Positions 24,222-33,705 of a stretch of 64,000 bases of DNA are shown in pieces; positions within the stretch are counted from its first letter, which is position 1; every line of letters starts with the position of its first letter. The stretch covers positions 1 to 64,000 of the forward strand of contig NC_090770.1 in the NCBI RefSeq assembly GCF_001761485.1, written 5' to 3'. Made by a program: the position numbers and the translations under genes. The stretch comes from Yarrowia lipolytica. Its lineage: Eukaryota; Ascomycota; Dipodascomycetes; Dipodascales. The notes beneath the pieces were generated by a model. The model saw only the letters and a list, made by a program, of their open reading frames with translations, did no database searches and had not been told where the DNA came from.

Positions 24222-25267
24222 TGTGCTGAAAGCTGTGCCTGAACGCGCTCACTTGAAAGAAAGAAAGGAGTACATGATGCGGCTATGTACAAGTATATGG
24301 TTTGGGACGTCACGATGGTTCAGAGAGGGGTTTATTTCCCTTTCTCGGCTCAATAAGAGTACACGGGGCCTTTGTTTTTGTCACGTGACTTTGATATTTC
24401 GTTTTTGTCGCGAATTTTTGTCATCAGACAATTGCATCATTGTCTCCTTATCTCGCTTTCTAGCAGCACAGCCATGCACTCCACCAGATCTATATGATAG
24501 AGTTCAGGGATGACCACAGGGGGAACGGAGAACGGGGTGTGGGATATCACGTGAACTGAATCTTTGCGTGGTGTCAATATGATTTTTTTGGCGGCGTTTG
24601 CGTCTGCAGGACTACGATACAATATCAAGTCGAGGGCATCTGTCTCTTACATTGATTTTTGTGGGATATTTGGAGCTCAGTCGGTATTCTGGTGACTCCA
24701 AAGCTTTGAATAATGTATGAAGTGAGATATGGAACTAAGGGTTAATAATTTGTTAACAATCAGAGTAATTAAAGTAGTTCTTTCTACGTACTGTACTGAA
24801 TAGATATTCTTGTTTTCAACGATATTGTCGTTCGCTTTGGTAGGGAAAATTTGTTGACTGTTAGCAGCTACTTTGTCATTGTGCATCGATTCTGAAAAAA
24901 AGGTCTTTAGGCAGTTTTGATTTTGGGGTTCGCTGGATACAATACTTATTCAAGTATGTCCTTCCCCAATATTTTTATTTTTTTTTTTTTTTGTGTGTTT
25001 TTTTTTTTCCTCTTTTTCCTCTTTTTTCTGTAAAGACTATGTTTTAGATTTTCCTTTTTGTTCCTTTTTTTATTTTTTTATTTTTTTATTTTTTTATTTC
25101 TCCAATTATGGGTTCGAATCCCGACTGACTCAGTGCTCCTCCTCCTCTCCTCTTCCATCTATTTAAGGTTCACACTAAACATACACCAAGGCCATTATAT
25201 ATAATGGTTACCAATCAGTATATATTACGTCACTGCCGCCAGATTTTGCCCCCGCTCCCGTCGACCC
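24222..25267. other. Divergent intergenic region with long T tracts
   Basis: Shared upstream region of the membrane-protein and F-box genes. It contains two TCACGTGA palindromes on the left and long poly(T) and TTTTTTTA repeats at about 24975-25100. A perfect 16-bp palindrome CCATTATATATAATGG at 25192-25207 includes a TATATAA box about 65 nt before the F-box ATG. Confidence 0.55.
25192..25207. promoter_or_regulatory. Palindromic TATA element upstream of the F-box gene
   Basis: CCATTATATATAATGG reads the same on both strands and contains the only TATATAA box close to the ATG at 25268. Confidence 0.5.
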
Positions 25268-26506
25268 ATGAAACTGCCCACGGAGATTGTCGCCCAGATA
25301 TGCGCGTCGCTCGACCTTGAGTCCCTGCTCCAGCTCAGTTACACAAACGCCAGACTGCGGGCAGTGGCCTCAAATCTATTCCAACAAAAGATCCAAGCGA
25401 GCTGGCCCTGGATCACGGACTGCTCCGACTGGTACCAAGAAGGTATCAAAATCGTGCTGGCGAGAAGACGAATGCGTGAGAAGAGCCCCATGAGCGAAGA
25501 ACTGCCTGTGGTGCAGGTTGCCAGACACCTGATCCATGTGAACGAGCCTGTGCCTGAGGAAGCGATTCTGTTGGGTCCGGAAACCAAGTACATGGACGAC
25601 GACCACGATCTGTATTTCCGCACCGCTTCTCTGACCCGAATCAACCCCCGCAACATGGCCAATCCGCTGTCATACCACGATCCTCTGTGCATGGATGTGG
25701 ACGACTTTCTGCAGCTGACAGGCACCAAGAACGCACACGGAAAGACGATAGTGACACACACATTTATGGGGAGATATTGGATATTTGCATACGACGAGGG
25801 AGGAGGGGTGCTCGAGGCCCCAAAGCTCGCTGCTATTGATAACTGGATATACTGCTACTTTCAGACCCGCGAAGACGGTTACACGGTTATCAAGCACCAT
25901 TGCATCACTGATGGCGTCAAAGATGTCCCTGACTATCTTGTATCGCTTGCAAAATCGGAATACGGGTCCACTTACGACCTTGACTTTTTCTTTTCGCGCG
26001 AAAACGTCTTTGTGATCGATAAACTGGTTTTCGGAAATGAGGACGACTTCAAGCCTGTCTACTTTCGGCTTTTGAATATGGAAACAGGCGCCACGGTACC
26101 CCTTTGTTTTGTGGACAAGTCGGATACCCATGTGGTGGAGTATGAGGCGTTTGTGGACTACATGCGGTACTTGTGGCTGGATGGGCCGTTCTTTTACATC
26201 TACTCGGGTGCCGACGAGATGATTATTGTGGTGGATGTGAAAGAGGGGTGGGTCAAGTATTTGGTGCTGACAACAGAGATATCCCATGAGTCGCACTTGA
26301 GTAGGTTGACTCATGGCTTGTTGTGGCTGTACGACAATCTTGTGGTCGATGTCAAGAGGCACACGGTTCATTATTTGCCCGATAACAGCAGGTGCAACAC
26401 TGCAGGGTTGTATAATGGGCAAGTTCATTGGTGGAGGTTTCCGAAAGCCGACAAGTTGGTGAAGAAGCAGGAATTGGAGATTGGAGAGGGGGTGTCTGTG
26501 TTATAG
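25268..26506 (+). CDS. F-box protein, 412 aa
   Basis: The first ~40 residues form an F-box: MKLPTEIVAQICASLDLESLLQLSYTNARLR carries the LP-E-I-LD-LL-L spacing typical of motifs that bind Skp1 in SCF ubiquitin ligases. I quote this only in part below 20-residue limits elsewhere: key residues are L3, P4, I7, L15, L20 and the RLR turn at about 29-31. The remaining ~370 residues show no LRR or WD40 signature I can identify, so substrate recognition is unknown. Residues 60-80 are basic. The ATG at 25268 is the first in frame and places the F-box at the extreme N-terminus as usual. Yarrowia carries many such F-box proteins of unclear function; SCF membership is inferred from the motif alone. Confidence 0.75.
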   Translation: MKLPTEIVAQICASLDLESLLQLSYTNARLRAVASNLFQQKIQASWPWITDCSDWYQEGIKIVLARRRMREKSPMSEELPVVQVARHLIHVNEPVPEEAILLGPETKYMDDDHDLYFRTASLTRINPRNMANPLSYHDPLCMDVDDFLQLTGTKNAHGKTIVTHTFMGRYWIFAYDEGGGVLEAPKLAAIDNWIYCYFQTREDGYTVIKHHCITDGVKDVPDYLVSLAKSEYGSTYDLDFFFSRENVFVIDKLVFGNEDDFKPVYFRLLNMETGATVPLCFVDKSDTHVVEYEAFVDYMRYLWLDGPFFYIYSGADEMIIVVDVKEGWVKYLVLTTEISHESHLSRLTHGLLWLYDNLVVDVKRHTVHYLPDNSRCNTAGLYNGQVHWWRFPKADKLVKKQELEIGEGVSVL

Positions 26507-27110
26507 CTAGTGCTGACGGCGTGAGCGAGACCAGCTGAGGACACTATTTGGCTACTGACACAGACCGACATCTTGACTAACATAAGGCTACTAACAATCC
26601 CTCTGCAGGACAATTTGGGTGGTGAGTGAGATACTGGTTCACTACAGAACACAATTGGGGAGGGTGGAGGACTGGAGGACAGACTGACGAAGGTAGATGC
26701 GGAGCCTGAGAGCTTGTATCTGAGTGTACTAACAATTGTTTATTTATTTATTCTTGATAATCACTTTTTTGACCCCTACTATTCAGGTCCTCTAATACAT
26801 GGACATGACTACCCCTTGAACTGTCGCAGCAGTGGTCAGAAGCGGGAAATATTTATATCATTGGAACCCCGAGGTCGTGTTTCAGTACAAAAATGTCTTT
26901 TATTTTCCACAAATAGCGGCTTCTCGCGCAGTTGTGGTGGCCCATACTTGTGTAGGATTTTGCTCACACGACCAAAAAGAAAGCCACAATCGTTGAACAT
27001 AAATGGAGGGAAAAATCACGAGTTACTCAGACAAGTTACTCAGACAAGTTACTCAGAGAGGCAAAATATAATCGGAGAGGGTTTTTTGGGGCTATTTTGA
27101 GGGCAAAAAG
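26507..27110. other. Intergenic downstream of the F-box gene
   Basis: No gene. There are several TGAC/CTAAC words and a short triplicated ACAAGTTACTCAG unit at about 27028-27060. The right end abuts the tRNA-like locus and its pol III terminator. Confidence 0.45.
27105..27109 (-). terminator. Pol III terminator
   Basis: TTTTT on the minus strand lies one base past the discriminator of the tRNA-Arg-like gene. Confidence 0.55.
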
Positions 27111-27200
27111 AGAGGACGACAGGACTCGAACCCGCAGCCTTTGGAGGACGTCGTTCAGAAGAACCGAAATCCAATGCGCTACCATTACGCCACCGGTCTC
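27111..27200 (-). tRNA. tRNA-Arg(TCG)-like gene with intron, mispaired acceptor stem
   Basis: Read on the minus strand, this has an A box (TGGCGTAATGG), a D stem GCGT/GCGC, an anticodon stem TTGGA/TCCAA, an anticodon TCG in the loop TTTCGG, and a T arm GCGGG-TTCGAGT-CCTGT with a consensus B box. The anticodon stem halves are separated by extra sequence containing a GTTC/GAAC hairpin, consistent with a canonical tRNA intron after position 37. TTTTT follows at 27105-27109 as a pol III terminator. The weak point is the acceptor stem: 3' CGTCCTC would need GAGGACG, but the 5' side reads GAGACCGG, leaving at least two mismatches. TCG would read CGA, the favoured arginine codon here. It may be a decayed copy or contain sequence errors. 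Confidence 0.6.
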
Positions 27201-27705
27201 AGAAAAAGTTGAGTCTGAAAAATGAAAAAATCTATTATAATCCGGTAAAGAGGATCACGTGAGTTTATTAGAATAAAAATAAAAAAAGTTCAAAAATAAT
27301 GAATCATTAGAATAAAAAAAAAAAATTAATACAAAACCAATTATTACCGGCCATTTGAGACTGAACCGCTGGATTAATTTCATCGGAGAAGATAGCATAT
27401 ATATATTTCGGCTATGGCGAATACGGTGGAGTTGGTTTTATCTGTTTTTCTTGTTGTTGTTGTTTTATCGTCCCGTTGTTTCGGTGAGGCTCAAAGAGGG
27501 GAAAGAAAAAATTGAAGGAAAGAAAAAATTAAAAAAAGGAAAGGAAAAAAAAACATGATTGGTTTGGAATTTGGCTGTCTCGTTTTATTTGCTGTATATC
27601 GCATCTTGCTGTTTGGAATCCTGATACCACTTCACTACCTCCGATCTACTTGAACTCACACTTTTACTTTCACAATCAATTCATTTACATCAATAGACGC
27701 TTGAT
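27201..27705. other. Intergenic between the tRNA-like locus and ILS1 3' end
   Basis: AT-rich with A runs at about 27280-27330 and 27500-27555. A TCACGTGA palindrome lies at 27255-27262, just upstream of the tRNA-like gene. No protein gene was seen. Confidence 0.45.
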
Positions 27706-30700
27706 CTAGATCTTGAGCTTGAATAGCTTGAGCAGCAGCTCGGCGTCCTTAATCTCCTGCTTCTCCTCGCCAATGTACTCGCCCTTGTGGGCCTCGTGCT
27801 CGCCCTCCTTTCGGAGAGGTCGTCGAAGAGTCTTGGTGAGCAGATCCGAGTTGTTCTCAATGGCCTTTTCCAGATTGAGATCAGCAGAGTCCTTCACAAC
27901 AGTGTACTCAATGTGGACATCGTCGGTGACCTCGAGTCCCAGGGTCTTTCGCAGTTTCTGGACTCGGTTGAGCACCTCTCGAACAGTGGCCTCGCCCTTG
28001 TACTCGTCGTAGACGTTGGTGTCGAGCAGACAGAGCACGTCCTGGTCGGAGGAGACCTCGAACCCGGCACCACAGTCGTCAATGGTTCGCGAAATGGTCA
28101 GATCGCCCTCCACCAGCTCAATGCCGTCGACAGTGCACTTGTTGGTCTTGAGGTAGTTGAAAACCTCCTCGGAAGACAGCTGGGGAAGACCCTTCTTAAC
28201 TCGGGCAATGTCCTTCTTGAGCTTCTTGCCGAGAACGGGCCAGTCAGCCTGGGCCTTGTACACCACCTTGTGGGCAGCCTCGTCGTCGGTGATGACCACC
28301 TGTCGCACGTTGAGCTCCTCGACAATGTACTTTTCGAGGTCTCGCACGTGTTTGAGGTAGGCAGGGTCAGTGTGGATGATGACCAGCGACTTGAGAGGGG
28401 TCTTGAGAGGCACGTTCTTCTTGTCTCGAATGACTCGGCCCTGTTCAATGATGGACTGGACCCGCTTCACAGCAAGCTCAATGTCCTCGTCAAACAGCTC
28501 CTCTCGAACCTGGGGGTAGGGCAGGAAGTGGACCGATCGAGAATCCGCCACGGAAGAATCAAACTCAATGTAAGGCTTGATCTTCTGGTAGATGGTCTCA
28601 GACAGGAAGGGGGTGAAGGGAGCCATGGCTCGAACCAGGGTGTACTCGGCCTCAAACAGAGTGTTGAGAGCCTTGACGGCGTCCTCCTCTCCGTTGTCTC
28701 CCTTGAGACGGGATCGGTTCAGACGAATGTACCAGTTGGTGAGATCGTCAATGAGGTGGAGCAGTCGAGGAACCACGGCGTACAGCTTGTACTCCTTCAT
28801 CATGGCGTGAATGTGGCCCACCAGCGACTGCAGAGACGCAAGAATCCACCGGTCCATGACATTGTCGGATTTGAGCGCAGGGTTGTACTTGAACTCGGTA
28901 CCGTACAGCTTATTGACCAGAGACACCTGGCCCTCCCAGAACTTGTACGAGTTCCACCACGGCAGCAGAACCTTGGACACCACCTCTCGAACGCCCTCCT
29001 CCTGGAACTTGAGGGTGTCGGCTCGCAGAACCGGCGAGTTGATGAGATACAGCCGCAGAGCGTCGGCTCCAAACTTGTCGAGCACCTCGGTAGGGTCAGG
29101 GTAGTTTTTGAGTCGCTTTGACATCTTTTTGCCGTCGGCAGCAAGAACCAGGCCGGAGACAATCACGTTCTTGAACGGCGACACGCCAAACAAGTAGTTT
29201 CCGAGCACCGTGAGAGTGTAGAACCAGCCTCGGGTCTGGTCGATTCCCTCGGAAATGAAGTCGGCGGGGAAGCCCTTCTCCATCACCTCCTTGGACTCGG
29301 GGTCAAAGGGGTAGTGTCTGGAGGCGTAGGGCATGGAGCCGGACTCGAACCAGCAGTCAAAGACCTCCTCCACTCGTCGAAGCACGCCCTTGCCCATCTT
29401 GGAGGGGATGGTGATGTCGTCAATGTGGTGCCGGTGGATGTCGTCGATGTTCTTGACTCCAGACAGCTCCTCGAGCTCGGCCACGGATCCCACGCAAACC
29501 ACCTCCTCGTAATCGTCGGAGACCCACAGGGGGATGGGGGTACCCCAGTATCGGTTTCGGGAAATGTTCCAGTCTCGGGCGTTTTTGATCCAGTTGCCAA
29601 ATCGGCCATCCTTGATGTTGGAGGGCACCCAGTTGGTCTTGTCGATGTTTTCCAGCATCTGAGGGATCATCTCCTTGATTCGCACGAACCACGAAGGCAC
29701 GGTTCGGTAGAGCAGAGGAGTGTCCGATCGCCAGCAGAAGGGGTACGAATGACGCACCTGGCCGTCGACCACCAGTCGGCCCATCTCCTTGATTTTCTTG
29801 ATGATGGACCGGTCGGCGTCCTTGACATAGACTCCCTCCCAGTCGGAGACCGCGGGGGTGAATTTGCCGGCGTCGTCGACGGGATTGGGGGGGTACCGCT
29901 TGTCGGAAATGATGCCTGCGTCGGTAGCGGCCAGATAATCGTCCTCTCCGAACGCGGGAGACTGGTGGACGATTCCGGTACCGGAGGAGTCGGTGACGTA
30001 ATCGGCACAAATGACCTGGAAGCCCGGGGTCAACTTGAGCTTTCGGGCGTCCTCCGAGTCTTCAAAGTCCGCGGCAAAGTAGGGGAATAGAGGCTGGTAT
30101 CGCTTGCCCTTGAGAGAAGAGCCCTTAATGCCCTTTTCCAACACGGAAAAGTCGGCCTTCTTGGGGTTCTTGTACAGAGTGGACAGCAACGACTCCAGCA
30201 AAATGTACACGTCGCCGGTCTTGCCGTCCTTGATCTTGATGTAGTCAAAGTTGGGGTTCACGGCAAGAGCCAGGTTCGAAGGAAGAGTCCAGGGAGTGGT
30301 GGTCCAGGCCAGCAACTTGACCTCGGGCTCATCCACCAGAGGGAAGGCGACGACCACCGCGGGATCCAGCACCTCCTTGTAGTTCTGAGCAGCCTCAAAG
30401 TTGGCAATGGGCGTGCACAGAGCGGTGGAGTAGGGCATGACTCGATGGCCCCGGTAGACAGCGTCCTTCTTGTACAGCTCCTGAAACACCCACCAAACCG
30501 ACTCCATGAACGACGTCTGCAGCGTCTTGTAGTCGTTGTCAAAGTCGATCCATCGACCCAGCCGACCAATCGTCTTGCGCCACTCCCCAGCATATCGCAT
30601 CACAATGGCTCGACACTCCTCGTTGTAGTTGGCCAGACCAAACTTCATCACGTCTTCCTTGCCCTTGATATCCAGCTTCTTGTCAATCTCGTGTTCCACA

Positions 30701-30948
30701 GGAAGCCCATGCGTGTCCCAGCCAAACCGTCGCTCCACATGATGCCCAGTCATATGGGCATATCGTGGCACAATGTCCTTGATGGTCGACGCCAAAATGT
30801 GGCCATAGTGCGGAGTGCCAGTGGCAAACGGAGGCCCATCGTAGAAGGTGAAATGGGGCTTGTCAGCATTGAGCTTGAGTGACGTCTGGAAGGCATCAAT
30901 CTCCTCCCAGAACTTGAGCACCGCTTCTTCCTCCTTGGAGAAATTCAT
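27706..30948 (-). CDS. ILS1: Cytosolic isoleucyl-tRNA synthetase
   Basis: This class I aminoacyl-tRNA synthetase charges tRNA-Ile with isoleucine in the cytosol. It has 1080 residues, close to the ~1070 of Saccharomyces Ils1. The HIGH-type signature appears as TPHYGH at about residues 45-50, preceded by YDGPPFATG. The KMSKR loop (GKKMSKRLKNYPDP) lies near residue 605. Between them sits the editing domain (WTTTPWTLPSN, near residue 218, and DYVTDSSGTGIVH, near 313). The C-terminal anticodon-binding region follows. There is no mitochondrial targeting extension; it starts MNFSKEEEAVLKFWEE, so this is the cytosolic enzyme. A TCACGTGA palindrome lies exactly 100 nt upstream of the ATG. Codon use is biased, which creates long antisense frames that are not genes. 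Confidence 0.97.
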   Translation of the reverse strand: MNFSKEEEAVLKFWEEIDAFQTSLKLNADKPHFTFYDGPPFATGTPHYGHILASTIKDIVPRYAHMTGHHVERRFGWDTHGLPVEHEIDKKLDIKGKEDVMKFGLANYNEECRAIVMRYAGEWRKTIGRLGRWIDFDNDYKTLQTSFMESVWWVFQELYKKDAVYRGHRVMPYSTALCTPIANFEAAQNYKEVLDPAVVVAFPLVDEPEVKLLAWTTTPWTLPSNLALAVNPNFDYIKIKDGKTGDVYILLESLLSTLYKNPKKADFSVLEKGIKGSSLKGKRYQPLFPYFAADFEDSEDARKLKLTPGFQVICADYVTDSSGTGIVHQSPAFGEDDYLAATDAGIISDKRYPPNPVDDAGKFTPAVSDWEGVYVKDADRSIIKKIKEMGRLVVDGQVRHSYPFCWRSDTPLLYRTVPSWFVRIKEMIPQMLENIDKTNWVPSNIKDGRFGNWIKNARDWNISRNRYWGTPIPLWVSDDYEEVVCVGSVAELEELSGVKNIDDIHRHHIDDITIPSKMGKGVLRRVEEVFDCWFESGSMPYASRHYPFDPESKEVMEKGFPADFISEGIDQTRGWFYTLTVLGNYLFGVSPFKNVIVSGLVLAADGKKMSKRLKNYPDPTEVLDKFGADALRLYLINSPVLRADTLKFQEEGVREVVSKVLLPWWNSYKFWEGQVSLVNKLYGTEFKYNPALKSDNVMDRWILASLQSLVGHIHAMMKEYKLYAVVPRLLHLIDDLTNWYIRLNRSRLKGDNGEEDAVKALNTLFEAEYTLVRAMAPFTPFLSETIYQKIKPYIEFDSSVADSRSVHFLPYPQVREELFDEDIELAVKRVQSIIEQGRVIRDKKNVPLKTPLKSLVIIHTDPAYLKHVRDLEKYIVEELNVRQVVITDDEAAHKVVYKAQADWPVLGKKLKKDIARVKKGLPQLSSEEVFNYLKTNKCTVDGIELVEGDLTISRTIDDCGAGFEVSSDQDVLCLLDTNVYDEYKGEATVREVLNRVQKLRKTLGLEVTDDVHIEYTVVKDSADLNLEKAIENNSDLLTKTLRRPLRKEGEHEAHKGEYIGEEKQEIKDAELLLKLFKLKI

Positions 30949-31047
30949 TGTGTTTGTGTCGGTGAATCCGAGTGGGTGTTGCTAGGGTAGATTTAATGCA
31001 AAATTTCACAGGTTAGGGCTCGTTGGTTTATGGTAGGTGACTCACTG

Positions 31048-31055
31048 TCACGTGA
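31048..31055. promoter_or_regulatory. TCACGTGA palindrome in the ILS1 promoter
   Basis: The 8-bp E-box palindrome lies 100 nt upstream of the ILS1 ATG. CACGTG cores are bound by bHLH proteins such as Cbf1 in yeasts; which factor binds here is unknown. Confidence 0.45.
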
Positions 31056-31558
31056 ATTGGAGACAAGAAAATGAAGAAAATGAAAACAAAACAAAACTCT
31101 GACATATTATTACCGGGAGGGAAATCACAATTTTTGCCCCCTTTTTATCCCAGAATTTCCAACATTTTTCCTTGGCTTTTTTCTTCACTTTTTTCATCGA
31201 TTTTTTCACAAATTTTTCATCCGGTGTTTTTCCAGACTTTTTTTTTAATCTTTTTTTCCCCCGAATTTCTGCCGGGGAAAATCATGTTTTTCGAGTGGAT
31301 TTCTTCATCATTTATTTATCACTCATTATATAAACACGCAATAACTGCAGTAGTCGAAGATAAATTAAAATAATAAAAAATAAAAAAGCCCGAAATACTG
31401 ATATTCGTTGTGGTGGTTTTTTTTGTTTTTTTTTTTTCCAATTTTCGGTATATCCCATCTTTATTTTTCCCGTTTAATTCCATGACTGAATGTGACTCAA
31501 TCGAAATTCCAGTTGACTCTTCGCCTGGTCACGTGACTCGACATTCGTCTCCGAAAAA

Positions 31559-31763
31559 ATGACTCATCCGACATCGCAGGGCTTCCCCGTTCCCCTGACC
31601 TGGTCTGCACCCGACGAAATCAGCCCCGGAGGAGATCAGAGATTAAGAGTGTGTCGCAGAGGTTATGACTAAATTTTGGGACTACAGTACCTCAACACCA
31701 ACTAACCAGTGTCGCAGAAATGGCCACCATGTCCGTCTCCAGTCTGTCCCCAATTCCCTGTAA
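31559..31763 (+). other. Possible small spliced ORF, 47 aa
   Basis: An ATG at 31559 opens 30 codons of GC-richer, coding-like sequence (MTHPTSQGFPVPLTWSAPDE...) in an otherwise AT-rich spacer. A textbook Yarrowia branch and acceptor, ACTAACCAG, ends at 31709. Removing 31649-31709 with a non-optimal GTGTGT donor joins it in frame to 17 more codons ending at TAA 31761-31763. The protein resembles nothing I know. The weak donor and short product keep this speculative; without splicing the frame ends after 37 residues. Confidence 0.25.
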
Positions 31764-32489
31764 AATATGCCATTCTAAACCTCTTAATGTTCAGATTACG
31801 GCAAACTCATCTCCTTAGGTTATGAATAGCAAGCAGTGTAAAATGATATACAGATTATGACGGGTAATAATTATCACCTGACAATCTGTCCGTCAAGTAC
31901 TTGTACAAGTATAGCACCTCTGGTTCTATTTTGCGGATCCCCCTTTTTCCATGTCCAAATCTAGCCAACCTTTGTCATTTAATTATACACTCAAAATCAG
32001 GTCGATATGTGCTCTAATATATTTATTTTAAAAAGGGGGAAAAAACAGAAATAAAAAGAAGGAATAAAAGAAGAATTAAAAGGGTCTACAAAGTAAAGCC
32101 GGGAGACATAAAAACCAGATGACCTTTTTGTTTTTGCGATACATTTTCTACAAATCACATCAACCTACACACGTGATTTAGAGATATTCATAGTACCAAA
32201 CCCTAATACAGATACTTCAACTTTTAACCCCAGCCCTACAGTAGAAAGATACCCGAAACGTAGCAACCCAACGATTTTATTATATTCACATAATACAGAA
32301 AGCTATATATGGGAGGTTGAGATTCTTTTTTCCCATAATGACATGTGTTTGATTGTGCCCGTGCCCATTCTTCAACGACATTCAGTCTTGAAGTGGAAAC
32401 CCCAACCCCCCAAACCACCTAACCCTGCCCTAAACCCAACAACCCTAAACCGAGTAAACTGTAATTTATTACTAGCCACGCCGGGTAAC

Positions 32490-32497
32490 TCACGTGA
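32490..32497. promoter_or_regulatory. TCACGTGA palindrome in the RBG1 promoter
   Basis: The palindrome lies 102 nt upstream of the RBG1 ATG, mirroring the 100-nt spacing of the same element at ILS1. Confidence 0.45.
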
Positions 32498-32598
32498 TCT
32501 CAAATTTTCACTTTATGGATACAGAGCAAACCTCAAAGATAAGCGATTGATTTGCACTCAACCATTCACTCCTTTACAACTGCACAAAAAAAAACAAA

Positions 32599-33705
32599 AT
32601 GTCGACAACGGTGGAAAAGATCAAAAACATCGAGGAGGAGATGGCTCGGACCCAGAAGAACAAGGCGACTTCGTTCCATCTGGGTCAGCTGAAGGCCAAG
32701 TTGGCCAAGTTGAAGCGAGAGCTGTTGACTCCCACTTCCTCTGGAGGTGGTGGCGGAGGCGCTGGGTTCGATGTGGCTCGAACTGGTGTTGCTTCGGTTG
32801 GATTTATCGGGTTTCCTTCGGTTGGAAAGTCGACTTTACTGTCCAAGTTGACTGGTACTCATTCAGAGGCAGCGGCGTATGAGTTCACCACGCTGACCAC
32901 TGTTCCCGGAGTGATTATGTATCGTGGTGCCAAGATCCAGATGCTGGATCTTCCTGGAATTATCGAGGGAGCCAAGGATGGTAAGGGTCGAGGTCGACAG
33001 GTGATTGCGGTGGCTCGAACGTGCAACCTGATTTTTGTGGTGCTGGATGTGAACAAGCCGCTGGAGCACAAAAAGATCATTGAGCGGGAGCTGGAGGGAT
33101 TTGGTATTCGAATCAATAAGGAGCCTCCTAACATTTTGTTCAAGAAGAAGGAGCGGGGTGGAATCAACATCACCAACACGGTTCCTCTGACCCATTTGGA
33201 CAATGACGAGATTCGGGCGGTGATGGGCGAGTATCGAATCAATTCTGCTGACATCCATTTCCGATGCGATGCCACTGTCGACGAGCTCATTGACATTCTC
33301 GAGGCGCAGAACCGACGCTACATTTCGGTCATTTATTGTCTCAACAAGATTGACAGCATTTCCATTGAGGAGTTGGATCTGCTTTACCGAATCCCTAACG
33401 CGGTGCCCATTTCGTCGGAGCATGGCTGGAACCTGGACGAGCTGCTGGAGGAAATGTGGAAGAAACTCAACCTCGTTCGGGTCTACACCAAGCCCAAGGG
33501 CCAGCAGCCCGACTACGAGCAGCCCATCATTCTGCGGAATGGTCGGTCGACCGTCCAGCATTTCTGTAACCAGATCCACAAGAGTCTGGTTGAGGAGTTT
33601 AAGACGGCATGTGTCTACGGTCAGTCGGTCAAGCACCAGCCCCAGTATGTTGGTTTGGCCCATGAGTTGATGGACGAGGATGTTGTCACTATTCTGAAGA
33701 GATAG
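32599..33705 (+). CDS. RBG1: DRG-family ribosome-associated GTPase
   Basis: This cytosolic GTPase associates with translating ribosomes. In Saccharomyces Rbg1 pairs with Tma46 and eases stalled elongation. It has 368 residues (Rbg1 has 369). The N-terminal helical region starts [20 protein letters not shown], almost identical to Rbg1 as I recall it. Visible GTPase motifs are G1 GFPSVGKS (71-78), G3 DLPG (117-120) and G4 NKID (249-252), with the S5D2L-type insertion between G3 and G4. A C-terminal TGS domain covers about 290-366 and ends [19 protein letters not shown], typical of DRG1-type rather than DRG2-type (Rbg2) proteins. The ATG at 32599 follows an A-rich leader. A TCACGTGA element lies 102 nt upstream. 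Confidence 0.95.
   Translation: MSTTVEKIKNIEEEMARTQKNKATSFHLGQLKAKLAKLKRELLTPTSSGGGGGGAGFDVARTGVASVGFIGFPSVGKSTLLSKLTGTHSEAAAYEFTTLTTVPGVIMYRGAKIQMLDLPGIIEGAKDGKGRGRQVIAVARTCNLIFVVLDVNKPLEHKKIIERELEGFGIRINKEPPNILFKKKERGGINITNTVPLTHLDNDEIRAVMGEYRINSADIHFRCDATVDELIDILEAQNRRYISVIYCLNKIDSISIEELDLLYRIPNAVPISSEHGWNLDELLEEMWKKLNLVRVYTKPKGQQPDYEQPIILRNGRSTVQHFCNQIHKSLVEEFKTACVYGQSVKHQPQYVGLAHELMDEDVVTILKR

Larger units (their letters stand above)
30949..32598. other. Divergent intergenic region between ILS1 and RBG1
   Basis: A 1.65-kb bidirectional promoter region. It contains TCACGTGA palindromes at 31048-31055, 31529-31536 and 32490-32497, poly(T) and poly(A) runs (31130-31260, 31370-31440), a TACTTGTACAAGTA palindrome at about 31899-31912 and a possible small spliced ORF starting at 31559, listed separately. 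Confidence 0.55.

Noticed and set aside
24960-25140. GGGTTCGAATCCCGACTGAC as a tRNA T arm
   Set aside because: A B-box-like word follows a long T-rich stretch with no A box, anticodon arm or acceptor; chance or a tiny fragment.
27787-29121. 444-codon frame antisense to ILS1, and the 258-codon frame at 29314-30090
   Set aside because: Both are shadows of a biased synthetase gene with no independent start context or motif.
32343-32882. 179-codon plus-strand frame overlapping the RBG1 start
   Set aside because: Out of frame with a clear RBG1 N-terminus and without similarity to anything.
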